Positions 15,824 to 25,845 are shown, counted from the first letter of the stretch. The stretch: DNA of 64,000 nt from Flavobacteriales bacterium UBA952 (GCA_002293185.1 DBCS01000006.1:21116-85115); one strand, 5' to 3'. Notes: a model not told the origin generated them from the sequence alone. Program-made: numbers and translations.

Positions 15824-17770
15824 TTATAGCGCTTTCCGATAGCTTTTGTGCATGTAATAGACATGTGGAAAACTCAGTGCAGATAAGAAAATGAATACTT
15901 GGCCCCAATTGGGTTCTTGAACTAAATACAAATAGGTACTGAATAACAGCAGGGCGCCTACTGTAAAAGGTAGTGCCTGAAACCACATTTTCTGGTGGTT
16001 CATGTTCAGCTTTTGTCTCAAATGCAGCCAACCATGTAAGCTGTGCTGATAAATAAAGTAACAGCCAAAAGCAGGCAATAAAGGAAGCCAAGCACCGATG
16101 ATTAACATCAAAATGGTTTCCTTTTTACTGGACTGCATGACCTGCTTTGGAAGAAAAAGTATGAGCGATAATGAAATTTGCCATAAATAGTCATTTTCCA
16201 TCTTTAAACGATAAGTGAGTGGAATCGTGATTCCCATTTCTTTTAGGATGAGGGTTGTTTCCGTCCAATGACTTCCTAATATTATGGCCAGCGCCATACT
16301 GCCCCAAAAGAAACTTTTTAGCCCACTACTTAAATTCCAGATTTCAAAATCAGCTTGGCCGAAATGCCAGGCAGTGTATGTTAAAAAAACAAGTAGCGCG
16401 GCGGCTGGAAAAAGCCACCAAAGCAGTAAAATGAGCAGTCCGAGCCCGAGGTAAATAAAAATAAATTTCCAAGGGATACGCAGTTGGTCCGAAACCGTGT
16501 ACAAGTGATCGAGTGCGCCGTGTGGTATGCCAATTGCCAGGAGGCCTACCAAGAGAATTGCATTCATAAAAACTCCTAAATGAAACTGTTGCAGCAAAAG
16601 ACAGGCGAAGGTAACATATAAGGCTAAGCTTCTTTTTTTGAGTAGAATACCAACCTTTGCCCATAAATCAGTGAATGCCGCATTGACAAATAACAAGATT
16701 GGTAAAGTAGACATCAGACGAATTTCTTGAAGCGGGGTAGATTGTTCGTCCAAAAAATTGAGCACTTTCGAAGCTTCGTTATGCCGAAAAAGCTTAGTAA
16801 AAATCTCTTTACCCTTTTGGGGTTTTAGAGCGAGAATTTTAAGAAGCAAACGGTCGTAATACGCAAAACGTACTGGACTTTTGCGGCGCTTGAATTTAGA
16901 GACTTTCAAACGTATGGATGCCACTATATGTTGGGCATCTGATAAGCTTCGTACAAACGAATAACCTGTGCTCGGCTTCAGCTGACCACCTCCGGCTCCG
17001 GTTCTAAACCAATTTACTGGTAATTTTTCATTCTTTAAAGGGGCGCTACACATTGGTATACATCCCTGTTCTTTTTCTAAAATCTCAAATGATGTATGCT
17101 TTTCCTTTAAGAAATTGGTAATGACTGCTGCGGCATCTTGCTCTGAAATTTGTGCTTGGCCAAAGCGAGTTGGCTCTATCAATGCTTGCCGTGAATCAAA
17201 AGGTAAAACGTACAAAAATTGGGTCTGGCCATGTTGAGCAATGGAGAAATCCATCATGGTAAAAACTTCTGGATCGAATATGGGTGCTTCGGTCTTGACC
17301 AACCATCCGTAAAAACTTTGGCTAATCTGTACATCGAGTGAAGTGTTTAACTCGAAATGCGGTGGCCTTGAGTCGAACACAAAATGCGCCAATTCGCTTG
17401 GATAATCTTTGAGCAATTTAGCATGAAAGGTAACCTGATATTGGGAAAGAATTTGTGAAGCGTGGGCATAAAGTGCATCTGCCCTCAAATAGTAATATCT
17501 TTTACCTTCCAATGATTGGGCGGAAAGGTCATTCACCTGAACAGCTGACCAACTATGACTTACAAGCTGTTCAAGGCCAGCCTCAAGCAGCTGCTCGGGC
17601 GTTAGCCAAAAACAAAAAGTGCGGTCGTTGGATTTTTTGTGTTCTGGTTCGTAGACAACAATGCGCTTTTGCTCAAGCAAACCATTTCGCTGCAACTCCA
17701 TTAAAATTAAAGAGTTGGCGCAACCCATACCAATAAAGGCATAATCAAAAGATGGAATTTGGCTTGACAA
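15824..17770 (-). CDS. Lycopene beta-cyclase / Brp-Blh beta-carotene cleavage fusion protein
   Basis: One 648-aa chain carries two enzymes. Residues 1-370 are a CrtY-type lycopene cyclase: FAD-binding GMGCAN at 14-19, GAGGGQLKPSTGYSF at 258-272 and the LMSTLP segment at 352-357. Residues ~382-648 are a polytopic Brp/Blh domain with GIPHGALDH (414-422), TAWHFGQAD (466-474), HSLHGW (576-581) and FPHVYYMH (634-641). Together they would turn lycopene into beta-carotene and cleave it to retinal at the membrane. In the marine Blh proteins I remember, a HSxxH pair is catalytic; here the second His is one place earlier (His576, His579). The start is a TTG at 17770; an in-frame stop lies just upstream and the first ATG is inside the FAD motif. 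Confidence 0.88.
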   Translation of the reverse strand: MSSQIPSFDYAFIGMGCANSLILMELQRNGLLEQKRIVVYEPEHKKSNDRTFCFWLTPEQLLEAGLEQLVSHSWSAVQVNDLSAQSLEGKRYYYLRADALYAHASQILSQYQVTFHAKLLKDYPSELAHFVFDSRPPHFELNTSLDVQISQSFYGWLVKTEAPIFDPEVFTMMDFSIAQHGQTQFLYVLPFDSRQALIEPTRFGQAQISEQDAAAVITNFLKEKHTSFEILEKEQGCIPMCSAPLKNEKLPVNWFRTGAGGGQLKPSTGYSFVRSLSDAQHIVASIRLKVSKFKRRKSPVRFAYYDRLLLKILALKPQKGKEIFTKLFRHNEASKVLNFLDEQSTPLQEIRLMSTLPILLFVNAAFTDLWAKVGILLKKRSLALYVTFACLLLQQFHLGVFMNAILLVGLLAIGIPHGALDHLYTVSDQLRIPWKFIFIYLGLGLLILLLWWLFPAAALLVFLTYTAWHFGQADFEIWNLSSGLKSFFWGSMALAIILGSHWTETTLILKEMGITIPLTYRLKMENDYLWQISLSLILFLPKQVMQSSKKETILMLIIGAWLPLLPAFGCYFIYQHSLHGWLHLRQKLNMNHQKMWFQALPFTVGALLLFSTYLYLVQEPNWGQVFIFLSALSFPHVYYMHKSYRKAL

Positions 17771-17830
17771 ATAGTAGGTTTAGGTCATAAATATAACCAT
17801 TTGGGTGTTAAAATGTTTTTGCGCTTAAAC

Positions 17831-18745
17831 TTACTGGCATTGCGCATATTTCGCATACCTATACCTACGTTTATGCTGAATGCGTTTGGTCCCCTTCATT
17901 ATCAACTTGACATATACAATACCGGTTGGAATACTCCCGATGAAGGCCATTCCTGAGCCAATATTCCAACTAATCGACGCAGCCACAATTCCGACATTAA
18001 TTGCACCAATAAATATGCCTACAAAACGCATACAGCGACCCCCAAATTCGTAACCAACTTTATCTCTCAAGAATAAATTTTGACCTACGTTTATACCCAC
18101 AACAGCTTGTACCAAAGCAGTGTCTAATTTGTAAATATTATCTCGAACTCCATTGCCAAAGTAAAGTTGACCTTCGGATAAAAAATAAAAGTGCTCAGGG
18201 TATATTACACAACCATTTTTTAATAAAATTTGAGGCCGAAGTGGTGAATAGGATTGGGTATTCCCTTCCGGCATTGGGTTACTTTTTATCTCTAAGCCTG
18301 AGGATGGTGTAGGTGTATCTACCTTCGAGGTCGTTGCATCCTCTTTTTCATTCACCAAAGCAACTTTGGTAAAGTTTAATTCCGGGACATTCAGGTAATA
18401 ATAATAAAACCGATCAAGCTTTTCATTTTTAGAAGTGCGTATGGCTTTTGAACCATTCGGACCATAAAAACGCTCAGCAAAATAATATTTTATACCTGTA
18501 GAGAAATCTGGGGGTTTTACATCTCTCAGCGCTACCTTCACCACTTGTTGACTACGCGCCTCTCTAAAAAACAAGGTGTCGTCTGCGTTAAAGTAGAACT
18601 TCATGACGTAAATCAGAGAATCGGTTTGTTTGGTTTTGAGAAATTCCCACTCTGATTCTGATGGGTAGTGAATAGGGTCTAATTGTTGAGCAAAGTGCGT
18701 TTGGAAAGCCAAAAAGAAAGTGAGTAGTGCATAAAACGTTTTCAT
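17831..18745 (-). CDS. Hypothetical envelope protein
   Basis: I do not recognise this gene. It encodes about 304 aa with a signal peptide (MKTFYALLTFFLAFQTHFAQ); an ATG 9 bp further upstream (18754) is equally possible. A polar middle region with charged, repeat-free sequence precedes two hydrophobic stretches near 245-285 and a very basic C-terminus (KRIQHKRRYRYAKYAQCQ). The SEWEFLKTKQTDSLIYVMKF segment and a FYFNADDTLFF motif suggest a beta-rich domain. It lies 61 bp upstream of the CrtY-Blh gene on the same strand; a joint function is not evident. Confidence 0.55.
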   Translation of the reverse strand: MKTFYALLTFFLAFQTHFAQQLDPIHYPSESEWEFLKTKQTDSLIYVMKFYFNADDTLFFREARSQQVVKVALRDVKPPDFSTGIKYYFAERFYGPNGSKAIRTSKNEKLDRFYYYYLNVPELNFTKVALVNEKEDATTSKVDTPTPSSGLEIKSNPMPEGNTQSYSPLRPQILLKNGCVIYPEHFYFLSEGQLYFGNGVRDNIYKLDTALVQAVVGINVGQNLFLRDKVGYEFGGRCMRFVGIFIGAINVGIVAASISWNIGSGMAFIGSIPTGIVYVKLIMKGTKRIQHKRRYRYAKYAQCQ

Positions 18746-18848
18746 GTTGATCATTTTGAGTAAAACTAAAGCCTCTTTTGCATTCTACCTAACTTGTTTT
18801 CACAACTGCAAACCAAACAATTGTGAAAATCACAACTGGGTACTTGAA

Positions 18849-19040
18849 TCAACCCTTCTTTACAATTTTTTGTATTTCAACTTCGGTCTGTTGGAGCTTG
18901 GTTTGACAGTATTCAACAAGCTGATTTGCCCTGGCTACTGTGCCCGCTAACTCATCGATCTTGACTTCTTTATTTTCAAGTTTTTTAACGATGGTTTGCA
19001 GCTGAGAAAGCGCCTCTTCGTAACTTAATTTTTCTTCCAT
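18849..19040 (-). CDS. xseB: Exodeoxyribonuclease VII small subunit
   Basis: The start at 19040 gives the family-typical MEEKLSYEEALSQLQTIV and a 63-aa, all-helical protein (LENKEVKIDELAG in the middle). The longer upstream reading is just frame running into xseA. XseB binds XseA to form exonuclease VII, which degrades ssDNA from both ends in repair. Its ATG follows the xseA stop after 1 bp, which indicates translational coupling. Confidence 0.93.
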   Translation of the reverse strand: MEEKLSYEEALSQLQTIVKKLENKEVKIDELAGTVARANQLVEYCQTKLQQTEVEIQKIVKKG

Positions 19041-19041
19041 A

Positions 19042-20409
19042 CTATTTTTGAATTTTGGTAATGGTACTGTAAATCGTAAATTGATCAGTAAGCGTTTGTA
19101 ATTCTTTACCGATATAATCACCTGTATATTGAGCAAGATCTGTATGGTCTATACTACTGATGGTATAACCAACCTTTAAAAGTTTCAACGGATTGAGTAA
19201 TTCTATTTTATCACGCATTGCATTCATTTCTAAGCGACTAATATCGATTAGGTTTTGCGCATTGACCAAAATACGATCGAGTGTGCCGGGTAACTCAATT
19301 TCATGTAAAACCTTTAAGTAATTCACGGAAGCTGTACCGCCCCTATTTAAGGCAAGTTGCAGCATGGAACGCTCTTCGGCCAAAGTGTCTGCAGTGAAAA
19401 GCTGAATGAGGTGCAATTTTGACTGAAGATCTGTTCGGTATTCCGTGATGATATGCTGAAAATAATGCGACAAAAATTTGTTGGTATTGGTAAACTGCTC
19501 TGTAGCCCTCGCCATTTGACTAAGCGCTTGCGTCAAGACACGGTCTAGGTTGGTTTGGAGGTCCGCTCTGAAGGTTCCAACCCGAACGTATAAAAACTTG
19601 GCAACAGCTGTTGGTGTAATTTGTCTGGTATGCGCAACGAGATCTGCAACAACCTCATCGGTTTCATGACCAATGCCTGTTATAACTGGCAGTCGCAGGC
19701 CAGCAATTGCACTACAGATCTGATAATCGTTAAATACATTGAGGTCCATTTTGCTGCCACCTCCTCTTATAAGGATAATAGCATCAGCATCGTAGGTGTC
19801 TGCCTCTTGCAGCGCCTGGCAAATTTCAGCAACAGCTTTATCTCCTTGGACCGTTGTCGCAATTTGCTGTATTGTAAAATTTCGGTAAATATTATTGGTG
19901 GTTATTTCGGTTAAAAAATCTCTATACCCAGAGGTGTCTGGTGAGCCAATCAATACGACGCGTTTGATGATCATGGGTAACTTGAGCTGCTTTTGCAAGT
20001 CGTACAATCCTTCTTGCTTGAGCCGCTCTATGGTTTGTTTCTTTTTGAGCTCGATTTCTCCGTAAGTAAATGCAGGGTCGAGGTCGTGGATCGTTAAGGA
20101 GAGACCATAAATTTCGTGATAAGCAACAGAAACCTTGAATAATAATCGATTGCCTGGCTGCATGAGTTGCTTGAATTCTTCACCTAAATTCGTTTGTAAG
20201 GCCAAAACTTGGGTGCGCCAAACTACCGCTTTCATTTGGGCTGTATTGAAACCCTCTACAGAATCGGCTAATTCTAAATAATAATGTCCTCCTTTAATAT
20301 TGAGCTTAACGAGTTCTGCCGTTACCCAGTAAGCATTTTCACCGTACGTACGATTGATCACGCTTTTGACGCTTTCAACCAGTTGGGTAAGGGTGAAAGT
20401 TTTTTTCAT
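19042..20409 (-). CDS. xseA: Exodeoxyribonuclease VII large subunit
   Basis: The 455-aa catalytic subunit has an N-terminal OB fold (about 1-105, with YWVTAELVKLNIKGGHYYLEL), the catalytic domain with ILIRGGGSKMDL near 215 and VITGIGHETDEV near 245, then a long coiled-coil region and a short C-terminal segment. It forms the nuclease with the adjoining xseB product. The two genes make up a two-gene operon; the divergent T9SS gene starts 52 bp upstream. Confidence 0.94.
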   Translation of the reverse strand: MKKTFTLTQLVESVKSVINRTYGENAYWVTAELVKLNIKGGHYYLELADSVEGFNTAQMKAVVWRTQVLALQTNLGEEFKQLMQPGNRLLFKVSVAYHEIYGLSLTIHDLDPAFTYGEIELKKKQTIERLKQEGLYDLQKQLKLPMIIKRVVLIGSPDTSGYRDFLTEITTNNIYRNFTIQQIATTVQGDKAVAEICQALQEADTYDADAIILIRGGGSKMDLNVFNDYQICSAIAGLRLPVITGIGHETDEVVADLVAHTRQITPTAVAKFLYVRVGTFRADLQTNLDRVLTQALSQMARATEQFTNTNKFLSHYFQHIITEYRTDLQSKLHLIQLFTADTLAEERSMLQLALNRGGTASVNYLKVLHEIELPGTLDRILVNAQNLIDISRLEMNAMRDKIELLNPLKLLKVGYTISSIDHTDLAQYTGDYIGKELQTLTDQFTIYSTITKIQK

Positions 20410-20461
20410 TGTATAAACTTACTAGAATAATCTTTAAATTCGAACAAATGAAACTTGTCAA

Positions 20462-22174
20462 ATGAAACTACTGCTGCCTTTTCTATTTCTTTTTTACCTT
20501 CCGGTCTTAGCACAAATACCTAGCTATGTACCAGTAAATGGTTTGTTGTCTTATTATCCATTCAACGGCAATGGCAATGACCTCAGCCCATTTAACAATC
20601 ACCTCACCAACAATGGTGCTACACCAACAGCGGATCGTTTTGGGAACGCGAATGCCGCCTATGATTTCGATGGCATCAGCTCTTTTTTAACCCGAACAAA
20701 CCCAAGCTATACATTTAATTCAACTTCTACATTTACGGTCTCTTTTTGGTATAAGCGCGTGAACACTGCAAGTTTAGGCATCCCAATCATGCATGCCACT
20801 ACGGCAAGCGGAAATTTTATTTGGATATTCCAATTAGCGAGTTTAAATATGCAATTTGGCACCAACAAACAAGGGTCGGCATGGATTTGGGCGCAGAGTA
20901 CCACAACTACAGATGTTTGGACCCACATTGTCATGGTTTATAATGCTGGGCAAATGACCCTTTATAAAGACAATGTTGCCGTAGCTACAGGTACTTTCAA
21001 TCATACCGCAGTCAGTAGCACCACCCTTCCTTTATTGATAGGTAAAGGCGTTGGCGGAAGTCATTTTTACGGCCAAATAGATGATATTGGGATTTGGAAC
21101 CGTGCACTGAGCCAATGTGAAATCAATGACTTATATACATCGAGTACAACCTTAACCGGACTTAGTGCAGGCCCTGACCAATACGCTTGTAATGGCAGTC
21201 AGATTACCTTATCTGCAACAGGAGCTACAACCTATATTTGGACACCAAATATTGTAAATGGAAGTACTTTCTCCCCGACAATTAGTCAGAATTATACCGT
21301 TACTGGCTTTGATGCCAATGGTTGTTCAAGTTGGGATCAAGTAGCTGTAATAGCTCAAAATGTCAACCTCAATGCAGGGCAAGATTTATTTTTGTGTCCA
21401 GGTGATTCCGCACAATTAAATGCAACTGGGTATCCCGGCATACAATGGTCGGGGGGCATTAGTAACAATGTTCCATTTCTTCCAAACCAAACTCAAATAT
21501 ATATTGCAAGTGCGAGCAATGCGAATGGTTGCACAGATTCAGATACCGTGAGTGTAATCGTGAACAGTTTGCCACAGATAAATGCCGGCCCTGACCAATC
21601 GATCTGTTTTGGTGAAGAAGTTATTTTATATGGTACAGGCGGAATCTTTATGTTTTGGAGTAATAACATCGCAGACAGTATTCCTTTTGTACCCCAAATA
21701 AGCGGTTCTTATGTATTAACAGGGGCAAGTAATGAAGGCTGTATCGGTACCGATACTGTTTATGTAAGTGTGAACGACGCCAGTAGCAACAACATTACAG
21801 CCTCGGCTCTGGATAGTTATAGTTTGAACGGGCAGACCTATACCTCATCGGGTACTTACACACAAATACTGACCAATGCTGCTGGCTGCGACAGTTTGCT
21901 TACCCTCAACCTTACCTTAGATTTTACCGGGCTTTCAGATTTTAACAACAAGGATTTCTCCGTTTATCCGAATCCGGCCAATGAATCGGTCTTTATTGAA
22001 TTTGAGCCAGCAAATATTGGTTCTCTATTGGTAATTTATGATGCTTTAGGCAGAATTCTACTTGAAAAAACCCTTCACCAGGAAAAAACCAGCATTGATC
22101 TTCAAGAGTTAAATAGCGGAACTTACACTATAAGGATAGGTTCAAAAAGTAAAAGGCTTGAGGTTTTGAGGTAA
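20462..22174 (+). CDS. T9SS-secreted protein with LamG domain and Ig-like repeats
   Basis: A signal peptide (ending VLAQ) precedes a LamG/concanavalin-type domain at about 25-225 (GLLSYYPFNGNGNDLS, FTVSFWYKR, GQIDDIGIWNRALS). Three Ig/PKD-like modules of about 80 residues follow, each opening with (N)AGPDQ or NAGQD-type sequence and CxG. One GCDS repeat follows (SYSLNGQTYTSSGTY...GCDSLLTLNLT). The C-terminus is a T9SS sorting domain (VYPNPANES ... TYTIRIGS). LamG domains bind glycans or proteins, so adhesion or polysaccharide binding is plausible. It ends 7 bp before the convergent tyrS. Confidence 0.87.
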   Translation: MKLLLPFLFLFYLPVLAQIPSYVPVNGLLSYYPFNGNGNDLSPFNNHLTNNGATPTADRFGNANAAYDFDGISSFLTRTNPSYTFNSTSTFTVSFWYKRVNTASLGIPIMHATTASGNFIWIFQLASLNMQFGTNKQGSAWIWAQSTTTTDVWTHIVMVYNAGQMTLYKDNVAVATGTFNHTAVSSTTLPLLIGKGVGGSHFYGQIDDIGIWNRALSQCEINDLYTSSTTLTGLSAGPDQYACNGSQITLSATGATTYIWTPNIVNGSTFSPTISQNYTVTGFDANGCSSWDQVAVIAQNVNLNAGQDLFLCPGDSAQLNATGYPGIQWSGGISNNVPFLPNQTQIYIASASNANGCTDSDTVSVIVNSLPQINAGPDQSICFGEEVILYGTGGIFMFWSNNIADSIPFVPQISGSYVLTGASNEGCIGTDTVYVSVNDASSNNITASALDSYSLNGQTYTSSGTYTQILTNAAGCDSLLTLNLTLDFTGLSDFNNKDFSVYPNPANESVFIEFEPANIGSLLVIYDALGRILLEKTLHQEKTSIDLQELNSGTYTIRIGSKSKRLEVLR

Positions 22175-22181
22175 AAGAAAG

Positions 22182-23465
22182 CTAGGCCTCAACCAATAAA
22201 ATGTAATTGTTCTTTTTACCCTTTCCTAACAAGGCGTAACGGCCGTTAATGAGGTGCTCAGGAAGTAAAATGAAGTCTTCACCGACCTTTTCTTTATTGA
22301 CTGAAATGGCATTGGCTTTGAGCTCTCGGCGCGCCTCACCATTCGAACTTAAAAAGCTTGTTTTGGCAGCTAGTGCATCTACAATAGATAGCCCTGTGCC
22401 AAAATCAGATAGTGAAATTGAAGCCTGTGGAACGCCTTCAAACACAGCAAAGAAATCTTTTTCAGAGAGCGCACGAAGATCTTCGGCAGTAGATTTGCCA
22501 AAAAGGATATTACTAGCAGCTATTGCGGTTTGCAAGGCAGCAGCGCCATGCACACGGGTAGTGATGTCTTCAGCAACAGCTTTTTGCAAAGCTCTCAAAT
22601 GAGGTGCTTCGGCATGTTCCGTCTCTATGGCCTCAATTTCTTCTTTAGATTTGAGCGTAAAGATTCTGATATAGTTGGCGGCATCGGCATCTGACGCATT
22701 CAGCCAGAATTGATAAAAAGCATAAGGGCTCGTCTTCTCAGGGTCGAGCCAAACCGAACCACTTTCTGTTTTGCCAAATTTAGTGCCATCTGCTTTTTTA
22801 ATCAAGGGGGTGGTGACCGCATAGGCCTCACCGCCGGCTTTTCTGCGAATGAGCTCCGTGCCCGTAACGATATTGCCCCATTGGTCTGAGCCACCTAGTT
22901 GAAGAATACAGTTGTGGTGTTTATTGAGGTGGTAAAAATCATAGCCTTGCACCAACTGATAGGAGAACTCTGTAAAAGACATCCCCGTTTCGAGCCTTTT
23001 TTTGACAGAGTCTTTGGCCATCATGTAGTTGACAGAAATATGCTTACCGACGTCGCGAATGAAGTCGAGAAAAGACATATTTTGAAACCAGTCGTAGTTA
23101 TTGACCATTTCGGCAGAGGTTTCACCACAATTAAAGTCGAGAAACGCCTCGAGCTGTTTGCGTACAGAAGCCACGTTGTGGTTGAGCGTGTCGGCATCTA
23201 GCAGGTTGCGCTCTTGGCTTTTGCCAGATGGGTCTCCTACCATGCCTGTGGCGCCCCCAACCAGTGCATAAGGCTTGTGACCAGCGCGCTGAAAATGAAC
23301 AAGGGTCATGATTTGGACCAGATGCCCAACATGCAGGGAATCTGCGGTAGGGTCAAAACCGATATAGCCAGCGGATACTTTTTTGAGGAGTGCTTCTTCG
23401 GTTCCGGGCATGATGTCGTGGATCATGCCGCGCCATTGGAGTTCTGCGATAAAGTTGCTGGGCAT
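22182..23465 (-). CDS. tyrS: Tyrosyl-tRNA synthetase
   Basis: Class I synthetase charging tRNA-Tyr. The 427-aa protein has the HIGH-type HVGH at 45-48, the KMSKS-type KFGKT after GTK around residue 230, the tyrosine pocket (YDWFQNMSFLDF, YQLVQGYDFYHL) and a C-terminal S4-like RNA-binding domain from ~350 (SSNGEARRELKANAISVNKEKV, read in two parts). It starts 1 bp after the gldA stop, so it is likely expressed from the same transcript. Confidence 0.96.
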   Translation of the reverse strand: MPSNFIAELQWRGMIHDIMPGTEEALLKKVSAGYIGFDPTADSLHVGHLVQIMTLVHFQRAGHKPYALVGGATGMVGDPSGKSQERNLLDADTLNHNVASVRKQLEAFLDFNCGETSAEMVNNYDWFQNMSFLDFIRDVGKHISVNYMMAKDSVKKRLETGMSFTEFSYQLVQGYDFYHLNKHHNCILQLGGSDQWGNIVTGTELIRRKAGGEAYAVTTPLIKKADGTKFGKTESGSVWLDPEKTSPYAFYQFWLNASDADAANYIRIFTLKSKEEIEAIETEHAEAPHLRALQKAVAEDITTRVHGAAALQTAIAASNILFGKSTAEDLRALSEKDFFAVFEGVPQASISLSDFGTGLSIVDALAAKTSFLSSNGEARRELKANAISVNKEKVGEDFILLPEHLINGRYALLGKGKKNNYILLVEA

Positions 23466-23466
23466 T

Positions 23467-24366
23467 TTACTTTGTTAATTCTTTGAATACTTCTTCTAAC
23501 GATTTCTGATCTACTTTTAAGGTTAGGATCAGCCAATTTTCTTTTTGGGCGTATTGCGCAATTGCCTTTCTGAGGTCTGATATGGTGACCGATTCGATCA
23601 GCCAACCGTGGTCTAGAGCTTCGACCTTACTGATACCAGGTATTTTAGAGAGTTGTGATTTAGTGACTTTGGCATCAAACTCAACGTAAACAGTTTGGTG
23701 TTCGAGCTCTTGTTGGAGTGTTTTGGCGGTGTCGTCTGCTACAATTTGACCTTTAGAAATAATGATAACGCGGTCGCAGATAGCCTCGACCTCTTGCATG
23801 ATGTGCGTAGATAGGATAACTGTTTTTTCTTTTCCGATATTTCGGATAAGCTCACGGATTTCTACCAATTGGTTGGGGTCAAGCCCGGTAGTAGGTTCGT
23901 CTAAAATAAGCACCTCTGGATCGTGGATGATGGCTTGTGCCAAACCAACGCGTTGGCGGTAGCCTTTGGAAAGCGCGCCGATTTTTTTAAATTGCTCCAC
24001 CTCTAAACCAACCGCACTGATCATTTCTGAAACGCGTGCTTTCAAATTTTTGATTTTGTAAATGCGCCCAACAAATTCGAGGTATTCGCGCACATACATA
24101 TCGGTGTAAAGCGGATTGTTTTCTGGCAAATAACCGATGATTTGACGGGTGTCGAGCTTATCGATATCAACCTTTTTTCCACAAATAAAGACCTCACCTT
24201 CACTGGCAGGCATAAAGCCCGTCATGATTTTCATGGTGGTAGACTTACCAGCGCCATTTGGCCCTAAAAAAGCGACGATTTCTCCCTTTTTGACCGAAAA
24301 ACTGACGTCGCGAACTGCGGCTTGCTCGCCGTAATATTTATAGAGATTTTTGACTTCTATGGACAT
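23467..24366 (-). CDS. gldA: GldA-type ABC transporter ATP-binding protein (gliding motility)
   Basis: The 299-aa ABC ATPase shows Walker A GPNGAGKS (35-42), the signature LSKGYRQRVGLAQA and Walker B VLILDEPTTGLDP. The sequence GYLPENNPLYTDMYVREYL is characteristic of GldA, the ATPase that with GldF and GldG supports gliding in Flavobacterium. The permease genes are not in the window. Other ABC-2-type exporters share this architecture, so the gliding role rests on subfamily resemblance. It is translationally close to tyrS (1 bp). Confidence 0.82.
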   Translation of the reverse strand: MSIEVKNLYKYYGEQAAVRDVSFSVKKGEIVAFLGPNGAGKSTTMKIMTGFMPASEGEVFICGKKVDIDKLDTRQIIGYLPENNPLYTDMYVREYLEFVGRIYKIKNLKARVSEMISAVGLEVEQFKKIGALSKGYRQRVGLAQAIIHDPEVLILDEPTTGLDPNQLVEIRELIRNIGKEKTVILSTHIMQEVEAICDRVIIISKGQIVADDTAKTLQQELEHQTVYVEFDAKVTKSQLSKIPGISKVEALDHGWLIESVTISDLRKAIAQYAQKENWLILTLKVDQKSLEEVFKELTK

Positions 24367-24401
24367 GGTATGCGAAGTTACTCAATTTTTCAAAGAAACG
24401 T

Positions 24402-25832
24402 TTATTGTGCTACCCTTCGGGAGTAAAACGCCATGAAGAATGCAAAAATAGTGAGCCCCATTTGGGTTTCGAGGCCATCTTCAATAAAAAGAGTGAAGGC
24501 TAAACTCAGGCCTATTAGTAATCCGTGTATTTGCCCATAGTGCATTTGTTGTTTGATAAGAAGCAGCATGATTACTAAAAATAGAATCAAACCAAATATG
24601 CCGAGATTAAGCCAGGTAGTGAGATAGTAATTGTGTGGGCGCAAGCGACGGTCAGGGCGCAATTGAGAGCCTCGTTCGTTGTAGCGTTGCTGCATTTGGT
24701 CACTGACATCTCCTACGCCTACGCCTAGCAGCCAGTTGTCGGCAATCAGGGAGGTGGCATTTTGCCAATATTCCAGACGCTCTAGCAAAGAGTGGTCGTT
24801 CGGATTATTGCTGTGATGAAGCTGGTAACGCAAGCCAAACAATCGCGCTTGCAAGCCTCCTTGCGCTTCGCGTACATCTGCAAAACCAAGCTCAATAAGT
24901 CTGATGTCAGCAGCAGTTAATTGCTGTACTCCAGCACCAGCTGCACAACCATTTTTGCTCATGACGTATCTTTCTATGGTAGATGAAAGTACTTGACCAC
25001 GCAAATCTTGACCCTCGAACGGCAAAGATGATCGCTTTTGCCATGCGAGTGCCATTGAGCTTTGATTCGGCGGGCAAGTGGCTCTGCTTTCAATTGGTTG
25101 AGCTAAATAATAGACCAATGATGCTAATAAAATAGAAGTAAAAAAGCCTATGCCGAGTACCCAAATGATTTTTCTTTTTTTCAATAAAAAATAGATGGTG
25201 TGCCCAAGAATTACGATGACTACCGTAAGTACGCCCGTCAAGGCTTGGCTATCAAATGTATAGAACAGAAACCATAAGGCCAACAGACCATACCAGCGGT
25301 TGTGCTTGAATCTAGAAATGGCATAGGATAAACCAAAGCCGATGAGCATCCCGAAGCGAATGTGAGATCCAAACAACGACATTTCACGGATATCGATTAG
25401 ATTCAGGCGGTCAGCAAAAAAATGATACGAAATACTATTGACCAAGGAGCTCAGCAACAAAGCGCCTAAAAAGAAACTCCATAAGCCTTCTATTTTTCTC
25501 GCCCGAGGCAAAGGTCGGGCAGCAACAATGATGGGTATCAATAGCAAACTAGTAAGCCGCCTGAGCTGATCGAGCCCCTCTGTCCAATTCTGGGACCACA
25601 GCATACTTACCCAAAAAAGCAGATAAAATAATAAAATCAAATGAATAAGTCGATTCTCGACCAAGCGGCGGTAATACGTTTTATAGTCAGCCTCGAAGAT
25701 TAAATTGAGCGCTCCCAACAACAAACCCATAGACATCAGGAACTTACTACACACCACTCCCACTACAAAAAAGAGCAGTGTAAGGTAATGTAGTCTTGAA
25801 TGGGCTTTGTTCCCGAACCAGCGTTGCAGCAT
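24402..25832 (-). CDS. O-antigen ligase/polymerase family membrane protein
   Basis: The 476-aa protein has about eleven membrane helices and one large periplasmic loop (about residues 245-385) that contains RLEYWQNATSLIADNWLLGV, GVGDV and the RPHNYYLTTWLNLG segment. This is the Wzy_C/WaaL-type layout, where the His/Asn region just after the long loop is characteristic. It would transfer or polymerise lipid-linked polysaccharide at the outer face of the inner membrane. No glycosyltransferase cluster is next to it. It follows the S41 protease by 13 bp and ends the minus-strand run that begins near 29977. Confidence 0.85.
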   Translation of the reverse strand: MLQRWFGNKAHSRLHYLTLLFFVVGVVCSKFLMSMGLLLGALNLIFEADYKTYYRRLVENRLIHLILLFYLLFWVSMLWSQNWTEGLDQLRRLTSLLLIPIIVAARPLPRARKIEGLWSFFLGALLLSSLVNSISYHFFADRLNLIDIREMSLFGSHIRFGMLIGFGLSYAISRFKHNRWYGLLALWFLFYTFDSQALTGVLTVVIVILGHTIYFLLKKRKIIWVLGIGFFTSILLASLVYYLAQPIESRATCPPNQSSMALAWQKRSSLPFEGQDLRGQVLSSTIERYVMSKNGCAAGAGVQQLTAADIRLIELGFADVREAQGGLQARLFGLRYQLHHSNNPNDHSLLERLEYWQNATSLIADNWLLGVGVGDVSDQMQQRYNERGSQLRPDRRLRPHNYYLTTWLNLGIFGLILFLVIMLLLIKQQMHYGQIHGLLIGLSLAFTLFIEDGLETQMGLTIFAFFMAFYSRRVAQ

Positions 25833-25845
25833 AAGTTACTAACGC

